This document shows positions 34,640 to 42,842 of a stretch of 64,000 bases of DNA, one piece after another. Position 1 is the stretch's first letter, and every line of letters begins with the position of its first letter. Below the pieces are notes generated by a model. It worked only from the letters and a program-made list of their open reading frames with translations. It did not search any database and was not told the origin of the DNA. A program made the position numbers and the translations under genes. The DNA is from Alicycliphilus sp. UBA6560 (GTDB lineage: Bacteria > Pseudomonadota > Gammaproteobacteria > Burkholderiales > Burkholderiaceae_C): NCBI GenBank assembly GCA_002434305.1, contig DJJU01000006.1, forward strand, positions 62,001 through 126,000. The letters run 5' to 3'.

Positions 34640-35344
34640 TCAGATGGCACGGCGTGCCATCAGTTCCTTGATCTTGCCGATGGCCCGCGTGGGATTGAGG
34701 TGCTTGGGGCACACGTCCACGCAGTTCATGATGGTGTAGCAGCGGAACAGGCGGTAGGGATCCTGCAGGTTGTCCAGGCGCTCCTCGGTAGCCTGGTCGC
34801 GGCTGTCGGCGATGAAGCGGTAGGCTTGCAGCAGGCCGGCCGGGCCGACGAACTTGTCCGGGTTCCACCAGAAGCTGGGGCAGCTGGTGGAGCAGCTGGC
34901 GCACAGGATGCACTCGTACAGGCCGTTGAGCTCCTCACGCTCCTCGGGCGACTGCAGCCGCTCCTTGAAGGGCGAGACCGGCTCGTCGTTTTGCAGGTAC
35001 GGCTTGATGGAGTGGTACTGCTTGAAGAACTGCGTCATGTCCACGATCAGGTCGCGGATCACCGGCAGGCCGGGCAGGGGCTTGAGCACGATGTCGCCCG
35101 AGAGCGTCTTCATGTTGGTCAGGCAGGCCAGGCCGTTCTTGCCGTTGATGTTCATGGCGTCCGAGCCGCACACGCCTTCGCGGCAGGAGCGGCGGAACGA
35201 CAGAGACGGGTCCTGCGCCTTGAGCTTGATCAGGGCGTCGAGCAGCATGCGCTCATGGCCGTCCAGCTCCACCTGCAGCGTCTGCATGTAGGGCTTGGCG
35301 TCCTTGTCCGGGTCGTAGCGGTAGATCTTGAAAGTGCGTTGCAT
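34640..35344 (-). CDS. sdhB: Succinate dehydrogenase iron-sulfur subunit
   Basis: 234 residues carrying the three clusters that pass electrons from FAD to quinone: [2Fe-2S] in CREGVCGSDAMNINGKNGLA plus the next Cys, [4Fe-4S] in CILCASCSTSCP, and [3Fe-4S] in CYTIMNCVDVCPKHLNP. It is peripheral on the cytoplasmic face of complex II, translated from the sdhCDAB operon 32 bases after sdhA. Confidence 0.98.
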   Translation of the reverse strand: MQRTFKIYRYDPDKDAKPYMQTLQVELDGHERMLLDALIKLKAQDPSLSFRRSCREGVCGSDAMNINGKNGLACLTNMKTLSGDIVLKPLPGLPVIRDLIVDMTQFFKQYHSIKPYLQNDEPVSPFKERLQSPEEREELNGLYECILCASCSTSCPSFWWNPDKFVGPAGLLQAYRFIADSRDQATEERLDNLQDPYRLFRCYTIMNCVDVCPKHLNPTRAIGKIKELMARRAI

Positions 35345-35376
35345 GGTGTGTTCTCTCGTGGGCTGCGACGGCGGAA

Positions 35377-37182
35377 TCAGAACGTGCGGACCTTGGGCGG
35401 GATGCTTTCCACGCTCAGAGGCTTCATGTTGACCGGCTTGTAGGTCAGGCTGTTGCCCGCGCTGTGCCACAGCGTGTGCTTGAGCCAGTCGCGGTCGTTG
35501 CGCCCCAGGGGGAAGTCGGGGTGGTCGGCCGGGTGCTCGTAGTCGTCCACCGTGTGGGCGCCGCGGCATTCGTGGCGGGCGGCGGCGGAAGTCATCGTCG
35601 CCTGGGCGGCCTCGATCAGGTTGTCCACCTCCAGGGCTTCCATGCGGGCAGTGTTCCAGACCTTGGACTTGTCCTTCAGGCCGATGGCGGCCACGCGCTC
35701 GCGGATGGCGTTGATCTTGACCACGCCTTCGTCCATGCTCTTTTGTGTGCGGAACACGCCGGCGTGCTGCTGCATGGTCTGGCGGATCTCATTGGCGATG
35801 TCCTGCGCGTAGACCCCTTCCTTGGAATCGTCCAGCTGGTTCAGGCGCGCCAGCGTGCGGTCGGATGCATCGGCCGGGACCGGCTGATGCTCGCCATGGC
35901 CGCTGACGAACTGCACCAGGTGCTTGCCGGCGGACTTGCCGAACACCAGCAGGTCCAGCAGCGAGTTGGTGCCCAGGCGGTTGGCGCCGTGCACCGACAC
36001 GGCGGCGCATTCGCCCACGGCGTACAGGCCGTTCACCACGTTGTTCTTCTCGCCGTCCCAGGTCACGACCTGGCCGTGGATGTTGGTCGGGATGCCGCCC
36101 ATCTGGTAGTGGATGGTGGGCACCACGGGAATAGGCTCCTTGGTGATGTCCACGTTGGCGAAGTTGTGGCCGATCTCTTCCACCGAGGGCAGGCGCTTGC
36201 GGATGGTGTCGGCGCCCAGGTGGTCCAGCTTCATCAGGATGTAATCCTTGTTGGGACCGCAGCCACGGCCTTCCTTGATTTCCTGATCCATGGAGCGGGA
36301 CACGAAGTCGCGCGGCGCCAGATCCTTCAAGGTGGGGGCATAGCGCTCCATGAAGCGCTCGCCTTCGCTGTTGAGCAAAATAGCGCCCTCGCCGCGGCAG
36401 CCCTCGGTCAGCAGCACGCCCGCGCCGGCCACGCCGGTGGGGTGGAACTGCCAGAACTCCAGGTCCTGCAACGGGATGCCGGCGCGCGCGGCCATGCCGA
36501 GGCCGTCGCCGGTGTTGATGAAGGCGTTGGTGGAGGCCGCGAAAATGCGGCCCGCGCCGCCGGTAGCCAGCAGCACGGCCTTGGCGTGCAGCTCGTACAG
36601 GTCGCCGGTTTCCAGTTCGATGGCTGTCACGCCGACCACGTCGCCCTGGCTGTTGCGGATCAGGTCCAGTGCCATCCACTCCACGAAGAAGTTGGTGCGC
36701 GAAGCCACGTTCTGCTGGTACAGCGTGTGCAGCATGGCGTGGCCGGTGCGGTCGGCCGCGGCGCAGGCACGCTGCACGGGCTTCTCGCCGTAGTTGGCGG
36801 TATGGCCGCCGAAGGGACGCTGGTAGATGGTGCCGTCGGGGTTGCGGTCGAACGGCATGCCGAAGTGCTCCAGCTCGATCACCACGTTGGGCGCCTCGCG
36901 GCACATGAATTCCACGGCGTCCTGGTCGCTCAGCCAGTCGCCACCCTTGATGGTGTCGTAGAAGTGGTAGTGCCAGTTGTCCTCGCTCATGTTGCCCAGC
37001 GACGCAGAGACGCCGCCCTGCGCAGCCACGGTGTGCGAGCGGGTGGGAAAGACCTTGGAGAGGCAGGCCACGTTCAGGCCGGCGCGCGACAGCTCCAGCG
37101 AGGCGCGCATGCCGGAGCCGCCGGCTCCCACGATGACGACGTCAAACTTGCGCTTGGTGATGTTGGCTTTGGAGTAGCTCAT
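35377..37182 (-). CDS. sdhA: Succinate dehydrogenase flavoprotein subunit
   Basis: Covalent-FAD subunit of complex II, 601 residues, oxidising succinate to fumarate. FAD-binding segments are VIVGAGGSGMRASLELSRAG and SHTVAAQGGVSASLGNMSED (containing the His for FAD linkage). Active-site and capping regions include LLTEGCRGEGAILLNSEGER and VHGANRLGTNSLLDLLVFGK. It follows sdhD by 22 bases. Confidence 0.98.
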   Translation of the reverse strand: MSYSKANITKRKFDVVIVGAGGSGMRASLELSRAGLNVACLSKVFPTRSHTVAAQGGVSASLGNMSEDNWHYHFYDTIKGGDWLSDQDAVEFMCREAPNVVIELEHFGMPFDRNPDGTIYQRPFGGHTANYGEKPVQRACAAADRTGHAMLHTLYQQNVASRTNFFVEWMALDLIRNSQGDVVGVTAIELETGDLYELHAKAVLLATGGAGRIFAASTNAFINTGDGLGMAARAGIPLQDLEFWQFHPTGVAGAGVLLTEGCRGEGAILLNSEGERFMERYAPTLKDLAPRDFVSRSMDQEIKEGRGCGPNKDYILMKLDHLGADTIRKRLPSVEEIGHNFANVDITKEPIPVVPTIHYQMGGIPTNIHGQVVTWDGEKNNVVNGLYAVGECAAVSVHGANRLGTNSLLDLLVFGKSAGKHLVQFVSGHGEHQPVPADASDRTLARLNQLDDSKEGVYAQDIANEIRQTMQQHAGVFRTQKSMDEGVVKINAIRERVAAIGLKDKSKVWNTARMEALEVDNLIEAAQATMTSAAARHECRGAHTVDDYEHPADHPDFPLGRNDRDWLKHTLWHSAGNSLTYKPVNMKPLSVESIPPKVRTF

Positions 37183-37204
37183 TGTTTTCTTTCTTTCCAG
37201 GGGA

Positions 37205-37570
37205 TCACAGACGCCACAGCACTTGCGCGCCCCAGCCGGCGCAGGCCACCAGCCAGGCAGCGGTCAGCACATGAAGCGTGACGCGGATGCCGGCGGGCTT
37301 GACGTAGTCCATCCAGACGTTGCGCACGCCCACCCAGGCGTGCCAGGCGAGCGAGACGATGACCGCGAAGGTCAGCACTTTCATCCACTGGCGGCTGAAG
37401 ATGCCGGCCCAGGTGTCGTAGCCAATGGGCCCGTGAGAGAAGATCACCTGCGCCAGCAGCGCCAGCGTGAACAGGGTGATGATGACAGCGGTGGCGCGCT
37501 GCACGATCCAGTCGCGCACGCCGTAGTGGGCACCGACGACGTTGCGCTTGGAGCCATAGGTCACAGCCAT
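37205..37570 (-). CDS. sdhD: Succinate dehydrogenase membrane anchor subunit
   Basis: Hydrophobic anchor of 121 residues with three membrane segments (WIVQRATAVIITLFTLALLA; VLTFAVIVSLAWHAWVGVRN; LHVLTAAWLVACAGWGAQVL). With SdhC it forms the quinone site and holds heme b; His in AWHAWVGVRNVWMDYV is the likely ligand region. It is 53 bases downstream of sdhC. Confidence 0.95.
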   Translation of the reverse strand: MAVTYGSKRNVVGAHYGVRDWIVQRATAVIITLFTLALLAQVIFSHGPIGYDTWAGIFSRQWMKVLTFAVIVSLAWHAWVGVRNVWMDYVKPAGIRVTLHVLTAAWLVACAGWGAQVLWRL

Positions 37571-37623
37571 GGGGTTTCCTCGTTGTTCTTCAAAAAAGGG
37601 GTTGCAGGTGGCGCGTCGGCCGC

Positions 37624-38058
37624 TCAGTACAGGCCGAAGAGCTTGGCGCCCAGCACCAGGGTCAGGGCAATGCTCACGACCAGCGTGAAGGCGGCCGACT
37701 GGCGGCCGAAGTCCTTGTTCACCGCCGAGTGGCTGACGTCCATCCACACGTGGCGCAGGCCGGCGATCAGGTGGTGCAGGTAGGCCCAGATGAGGGCCAG
37801 CGCCACCAGCTTGACGAGCCAGCCGGGCACGAAGCCCACGCCCGCCGCGAACGCCGAAGTGAAGCGCGCGAAAGAGAATTCCGAGGACACCGACGTGTCG
37901 AACATCCAGATCACGAACGGCAGCAGGATGAACATGATCATGCCGCTGATGCGGTGCAGGATGGACACCAGCGCCGCCAGCGGCATGCGGTACGTGCGCA
38001 CGTCGTGGAAGATGTTGATGTTGCGGAATTCGGGACGCTTCTTGGCAAGCTCTGTCAT
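37624..38058 (-). CDS. sdhC: Succinate dehydrogenase cytochrome b556 subunit
   Basis: Membrane anchor of 144 residues with three hydrophobic segments. The family signature RPEFRNINIFHDVRTYRMPL followed by SILHRISGMIMFILLPFVIW is clear, and HHLIAGLRHVWMDVSH holds the heme-ligand His. It is first of sdhCDAB. The 125-base gap to gntR upstream on the same strand may hold a separate promoter. Confidence 0.96.
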   Translation of the reverse strand: MTELAKKRPEFRNINIFHDVRTYRMPLAALVSILHRISGMIMFILLPFVIWMFDTSVSSEFSFARFTSAFAAGVGFVPGWLVKLVALALIWAYLHHLIAGLRHVWMDVSHSAVNKDFGRQSAAFTLVVSIALTLVLGAKLFGLY

Positions 38059-38183
38059 GGCGGGTGCTTTCGTGGATGTAACTGCTTTGTAATCGGGCGC
38101 AGGCGGACAGCCCAAAATTCTATTGCAATGCTGCAGCCCCGGGCTGCGGCGACTGCGTACGCAATGCCGCAAATGCGGGTGGA

Positions 38184-38963
38184 TTAGCTCAGCTCGTTGT
38201 GATAGTGATGGGTGTCGGTGCGATACAGGCCGCGCCGCAGCTCCATGGGAATGTCGTTGTAGGTGTAGGCCAGCCGCTCCACGCTCAGCAGCGGTGTGGA
38301 TGTGTCTACCGCCAGCCATTGCGCCTGCGCTGGGTCGGGCAGCACGGCGCGTAGTTTTTCTTCGGCGCGCACCATGCGCACGCCGAAATCAAGCTCGAAC
38401 ATGGCGTAGGTGGGGCCTTGGTAGCCAGCCATCTGTTCGGCCGTGAGGCCCTTGAAGGCCTGGCCGGGCAGCCAGATGTCTTCCAGGATGGTCGGCACGC
38501 CGGAAAACGACAGTACGCGCCGGGCCTGCATCACCGCATCGCCCGTGCGCAACGCCAGGGCGCGCGCCACTTCGGCGCTGGCGCGCACGCGCCGGCATTC
38601 CACGACGGTGCGCTCGGCGGGGGCCTCTTCGCGCACGTCGCCGTTGTCGGGCTGCAGCTTGAGGAAGCGGTATTGCACCTGCCGCTCGGCATGGGTGGCC
38701 ACGAAGGTGCCCTTGCCCTGCCGGCGCATGACCAGGTTCTCGGCGGCCAGCTCGTCGATGGCCTTTCTCACCGTGCCCTGGCTGACGCGAAAGCGCGCTG
38801 CCAGTTCGGTCTCGCTGGGAATCGCTTCGCCGGGCTTCCATTCGCCATGCTGCAGGCTGTGCAGGATCAGGCCCTTGATCTGCTGATACAGAGGGCTGAA
38901 GGCCGGTGTCAAGGTGACGCCCGCGGCAGGGGTGCCGTCGGCGGAGGGGGGGATGGAGGACAT
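38184..38963 (-). CDS. GntR family regulator, HutC subfamily (UTRA domain)
   Basis: Transcription regulator of 259 residues. The winged helix-turn-helix (about 22-92) includes EAIPSETELAARFRVSQGTV and RKAIDELAAENLVMRRQGKG. The UTRA effector domain (about 105-250) resembles chorismate lyase folds and ends with YTYNDIPMELRRGLYRTDTH. It sits between sdhC and mdh at the centre of the TCA cluster and reads away from mdh, so it probably controls these genes; the effector may be a TCA intermediate. A palindrome 88 bases upstream of its start is a likely operator. Confidence 0.92.
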   Translation of the reverse strand: MSSIPPSADGTPAAGVTLTPAFSPLYQQIKGLILHSLQHGEWKPGEAIPSETELAARFRVSQGTVRKAIDELAAENLVMRRQGKGTFVATHAERQVQYRFLKLQPDNGDVREEAPAERTVVECRRVRASAEVARALALRTGDAVMQARRVLSFSGVPTILEDIWLPGQAFKGLTAEQMAGYQGPTYAMFELDFGVRMVRAEEKLRAVLPDPAQAQWLAVDTSTPLLSVERLAYTYNDIPMELRRGLYRTDTHHYHNELS

Positions 38964-39051
38964 CGGTTGCGGCGGGGGCGGGGCGATCGTCGCGGGGGTG
39001 GGGGAAGGCTGGAAACGTGTCGTGCACCGCGGCGCGGACGGGGCATCATAA

Positions 39052-39063
39052 TCTTATATAAGA
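39052..39063. promoter_or_regulatory. Palindrome TCTTATATAAGA, probable GntR operator
   Basis: Perfect 12-base palindrome followed at once by a related half (CATAAGACA), in the gap between the divergent gntR and mdh starts. Its AT content stands out against the surroundings. It could serve both autoregulation and mdh control. Confidence 0.55.
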
Positions 39064-39198
39064 CATAAGACAAATTGACCGGGCGCCGGATTCGGCAGTA
39101 AAATCGCTGGCTGTTTGCGGGGCACGAGGCTGCTGATGACCGGCGCTGGTGCTGCCTTGCACCACACCCATCCCTGTCTGTCATCTGGAGTTTTTCCC

Positions 39199-40185
<987 letters not shown>

Positions 40186-40210
40186 GCCAGCGCAACAGCA
40201 ACAGCTGGCC

Positions 40211-41005
40211 ATGCAGGACTGGAACCCGGCGCTGTATCTGCGCTTCGCCGATGAGCGCACGCGCCCCGCAGCCGAGTTGCTGGCGCGCGTGCCGCTGGCA
40301 CAGGCCCGCCATGTGGTGGACCTGGGCTGCGGGCCGGGCAATTCCACCGAGCTGCTGGTGCAGCGCTTCGCGGGAGCGCAGGTGCATGGCGTAGACCATT
40401 CGCCCGGCATGCTGGATGCCGCCCGCCAGCGCCTGCCCGGCGCCACCTTCGCGCACGCCGACATCGCCAGCTGGAGCCCGCCCGCCGGGCAGCCTGCGTA
40501 CGACCTGATCTACGCCAATGCCTCGCTGCAGTGGGTCGGCCAGCACCAGCAGTTGATTCCCAGGCTGTTTGCGGCCCTGGCGCCGGGAGGCGTGCTGGCC
40601 ATCCAGATGCCGGACAACCTGCAAGAGCCCTCGCACCGCCTGATGCGCGAGGTGGCCGGCCTGCCCCAGTTCGCACCACACCTCGGCGATGCTGCCGGCG
40701 TGCGCGCCCCCATCCTGGCGCCGCAGGCCTACTACGACCTGCTGGCGGCGCCCGGCCTGCAGGTGGCAGCCATCGACGTCTGGCACACCGTGTATCAGCA
40801 CGTCATGGAGTCGCCGGCCGCCATCACCCTGTGGCTGAGCGCGACCGGCCTCAAGCCGTTCGTGGAGGCACTGCCCGAGGCCCTGCGCCCGCAGTTCATC
40901 GCCGAATATGAGCGCCGCGTGGGCGCCGCCTACGGCCCGCGTGCCGACGGCAGGCGCCTGTTGGCCTTTCCTCGCCTGTTCATCGTCGCCCAGCGCCAGC
41001 CATGA
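40211..41005 (+). CDS. tam: Trans-aconitate 2-methyltransferase
   Basis: SAM-dependent class I methyltransferase of 264 residues. Motif I is VVDLGCGPGNSTELLVQRFA (about 34-53), and DLIYANASLQWVGQHQQLIP matches Tam proteins. It methylates trans-aconitate, a spontaneous by-product of cis-aconitate that inhibits aconitase. Its place between mdh and acnB supports that role. The stop overlaps the next start by four bases (ATGA), so it is coupled to the lyase gene. Confidence 0.92.
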   Translation: MQDWNPALYLRFADERTRPAAELLARVPLAQARHVVDLGCGPGNSTELLVQRFAGAQVHGVDHSPGMLDAARQRLPGATFAHADIASWSPPAGQPAYDLIYANASLQWVGQHQQLIPRLFAALAPGGVLAIQMPDNLQEPSHRLMREVAGLPQFAPHLGDAAGVRAPILAPQAYYDLLAAPGLQVAAIDVWHTVYQHVMESPAAITLWLSATGLKPFVEALPEALRPQFIAEYERRVGAAYGPRADGRRLLAFPRLFIVAQRQP

Positions 41006-42024
41006 ATAAGAACGAAACCGCCGCCCACCCGGCTCAGGTCCTGCTGGGCGCGCAGGCCGCCGCGGGCAGCTTGCCAGTGTGCGACCACTACAGCGGCGTG
41101 GAGCCGCGCATGCGCAAGAGCCTGCAGCTGCAGCAGGACATGGCGCGCGAGTTCGGCCACTGCGTATTCGACGTGACGCTGGACTGCGAGGACGGCGCTC
41201 CCGTCGGCCAGGAGCGGGAGCACGCCGAGCTGGTGGCACGTCTGGCCCGTGAAGCCGCGCCCGGCACGCGCGTGGCCGCTCGCGTGCACACCGTGGACCA
41301 CCCGGCGTTTGCCGCCGACATCGACATCATTGCCGGCCAGGCCGGCGACCGGCTGTGCCACGTCATGCTGCCCAAGGTGGAATCGGTGGACGACGTGCTG
41401 CGCGCCGAGCGGGCGCTGCAGGCCGCCGGCGCGACCAGCCTGCCGCTGCACGCGCTGATCGAGTCGCCCGCGGCCGTGCACCGGGCTTTCGAGATCGCCG
41501 CCCACCCGCGCATCCAGAGCCTGAGCTTCGGTCTGATGGACTTCGTCTCCGCGCACGGCGGAGCCATTCCTGCTGCCGGCATGTCCTCCCAGGGGCAGTT
41601 CGAGCACCCGCTGGTGGTGCGTGCCAAGCTGGAGATTGCCGCCGCCTGCCATGCCCACGGCAAGGTGCCTGCGCATTGCGTAGTCACCGAGTTCAGCGAC
41701 ATGGCCGCCATGCAGGCCGCCGCCGGCCGCGCCGCGCGCGAGTTCGGCTACACGCGCATGTGGAGCATCCACCCGGCGCAAATCCGTCCCATCCTCGCGG
41801 CCTTTGCGCCGCAGCAGCAAGAGGTGGATCGTGCCGCGCGCATCATCGCCGCTGCCGTCGCCGCCGACTGGGCCCCTATCGGGGACGAGGGCGTACTGCA
41901 CGACCGCGCCAGCTACCGCTATTTTTGGCAGGTACTGGAGCGTGCGCACCACACCGGCCAGCCGCTACCCGACGCGGCCCGGGCCTGGTTTTCCAGGGCG
42001 GCGACAATGTCGGCCCCGCATTGA
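41002..42024 (+). CDS. HpcH/HpaI-type CoA ester lyase (CitE / malyl-CoA lyase-like)
   Basis: TIM-barrel lyase family protein of 340 residues. Metal and substrate residues are visible: TLDCEDGAPVG near 59-69, the Glu of ALIESPAAVHRAFEIAAHPR near 152, and the Asp of LSFGLMDFVSAHGG near 180. The WSIHPAQIRPIL C-terminal segment is typical of CitE and malyl-CoA lyases. Plausible substrates are malyl-CoA, citramalyl-CoA or another 3-hydroxyacyl-CoA, but no citrate lyase alpha or gamma partners are present. Location inside a TCA cluster next to tam suggests a side-metabolite repair or glyoxylate-linked role. Confidence 0.85.
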   Translation: MNKNETAAHPAQVLLGAQAAAGSLPVCDHYSGVEPRMRKSLQLQQDMAREFGHCVFDVTLDCEDGAPVGQEREHAELVARLAREAAPGTRVAARVHTVDHPAFAADIDIIAGQAGDRLCHVMLPKVESVDDVLRAERALQAAGATSLPLHALIESPAAVHRAFEIAAHPRIQSLSFGLMDFVSAHGGAIPAAGMSSQGQFEHPLVVRAKLEIAAACHAHGKVPAHCVVTEFSDMAAMQAAAGRAAREFGYTRMWSIHPAQIRPILAAFAPQQQEVDRAARIIAAAVAADWAPIGDEGVLHDRASYRYFWQVLERAHHTGQPLPDAARAWFSRAATMSAPH

Positions 42025-42068
42025 TCGGCCGGATCGCCGCCTACCACCGTTTTGCCGCAGGAATCACC

Positions 42069-42701
42069 ATGAAGACCCTGATCGCTTCCGCCCTCGTACT
42101 GCTGGCGCCCGCCTGGGCCTGGTCGCAGACCGCGGCCCCCGCCAAGCCCGCAGCGGCCAAGCCCGAGGCCAAGAAGGCCAGCGCGCCCAAGCCCGCCGCC
42201 GCCAAGCCTGCGGCCAAACCCGCCGCCAAGCCGGCCGCAAAGTCAGCCGCTGTGGCCAAGGCCGCACCGCCCAGCAGCCGCCAGCAGCTGCACAACGGTG
42301 CCAAGCAGGTGGCATCGGGGCTGGCCGCGGCCGAGGCTGCCCTCACACCCGAAGAACTGGCCATCGCCGAGCGCGTGCACACGGGCCGCATTCCCTGCGA
42401 ACTGGGCGCCTTCGTGAACATCGAGGCCGACGCCCAGGCGCCGGGCCACTTCAACATCGAGGGCAAAGGCTTCAAGTACCGCATGACGCCCGTGGCCACC
42501 TCCACCGGCGCCGTGCGCCTGGAGGACGTGCGCGCCGGTGCCGTCTGGCTGCAGATCGCCAACAAGTCCATGCTCATGAACCAGAAGCTCGGCCAGCGTC
42601 TGGCCGACGAATGCATGAGCCCGCAGCAGTTCGACGTGGCCGAAGGCTTCAAGAAGAACCCACCGCCCAGCCTGATCGACACCCCCGCAGGCAGCCGCTG
42701 A
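42069..42701 (+). CDS. Exported protein with Ala/Lys/Pro-rich linker, unknown function
   Basis: Protein of 210 residues. A signal peptide (MKTLIASALVLLAPAWAWSQ) predicts periplasmic export. Residues about 21-70 are a low-complexity Ala/Lys/Pro region with repeats of AAKP, resembling histone-H1-like or PG-spanning linkers. The C-terminal 130 residues look folded (LTPEELAIAERVHTGRIPCE; LEDVRAGAVWLQIANKSMLM) with two cysteines near 109 and 182 that could form a disulfide. Similar small proteins are common in this mdh-acnB position in related genera as far as I recall; no function is known. Confidence 0.75.
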   Translation: MKTLIASALVLLAPAWAWSQTAAPAKPAAAKPEAKKASAPKPAAAKPAAKPAAKPAAKSAAVAKAAPPSSRQQLHNGAKQVASGLAAAEAALTPEELAIAERVHTGRIPCELGAFVNIEADAQAPGHFNIEGKGFKYRMTPVATSTGAVRLEDVRAGAVWLQIANKSMLMNQKLGQRLADECMSPQQFDVAEGFKKNPPPSLIDTPAGSR

Positions 42702-42842
42702 CCGGCCACCCATCCCGACCCTGACCGGGCAGCAGTCCCGGCTGGCGCGCCGCGCACAGCGGCGGCGCGCCAGCTTGGCTTGCGCCCGGTCACCCCCACC
42801 TTGAACGAAAACCCTGTCCACCATCCTCCGGAGAACGAAGAC

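Noticed and set aside
38172..38215. A tRNA-like stretch, GGTGGATTAGCTCAGCTCG.
   Set aside because: It is the 3' end of the gntR gene read backwards. No T-loop or acceptor stem follows, so it is not a tRNA gene.
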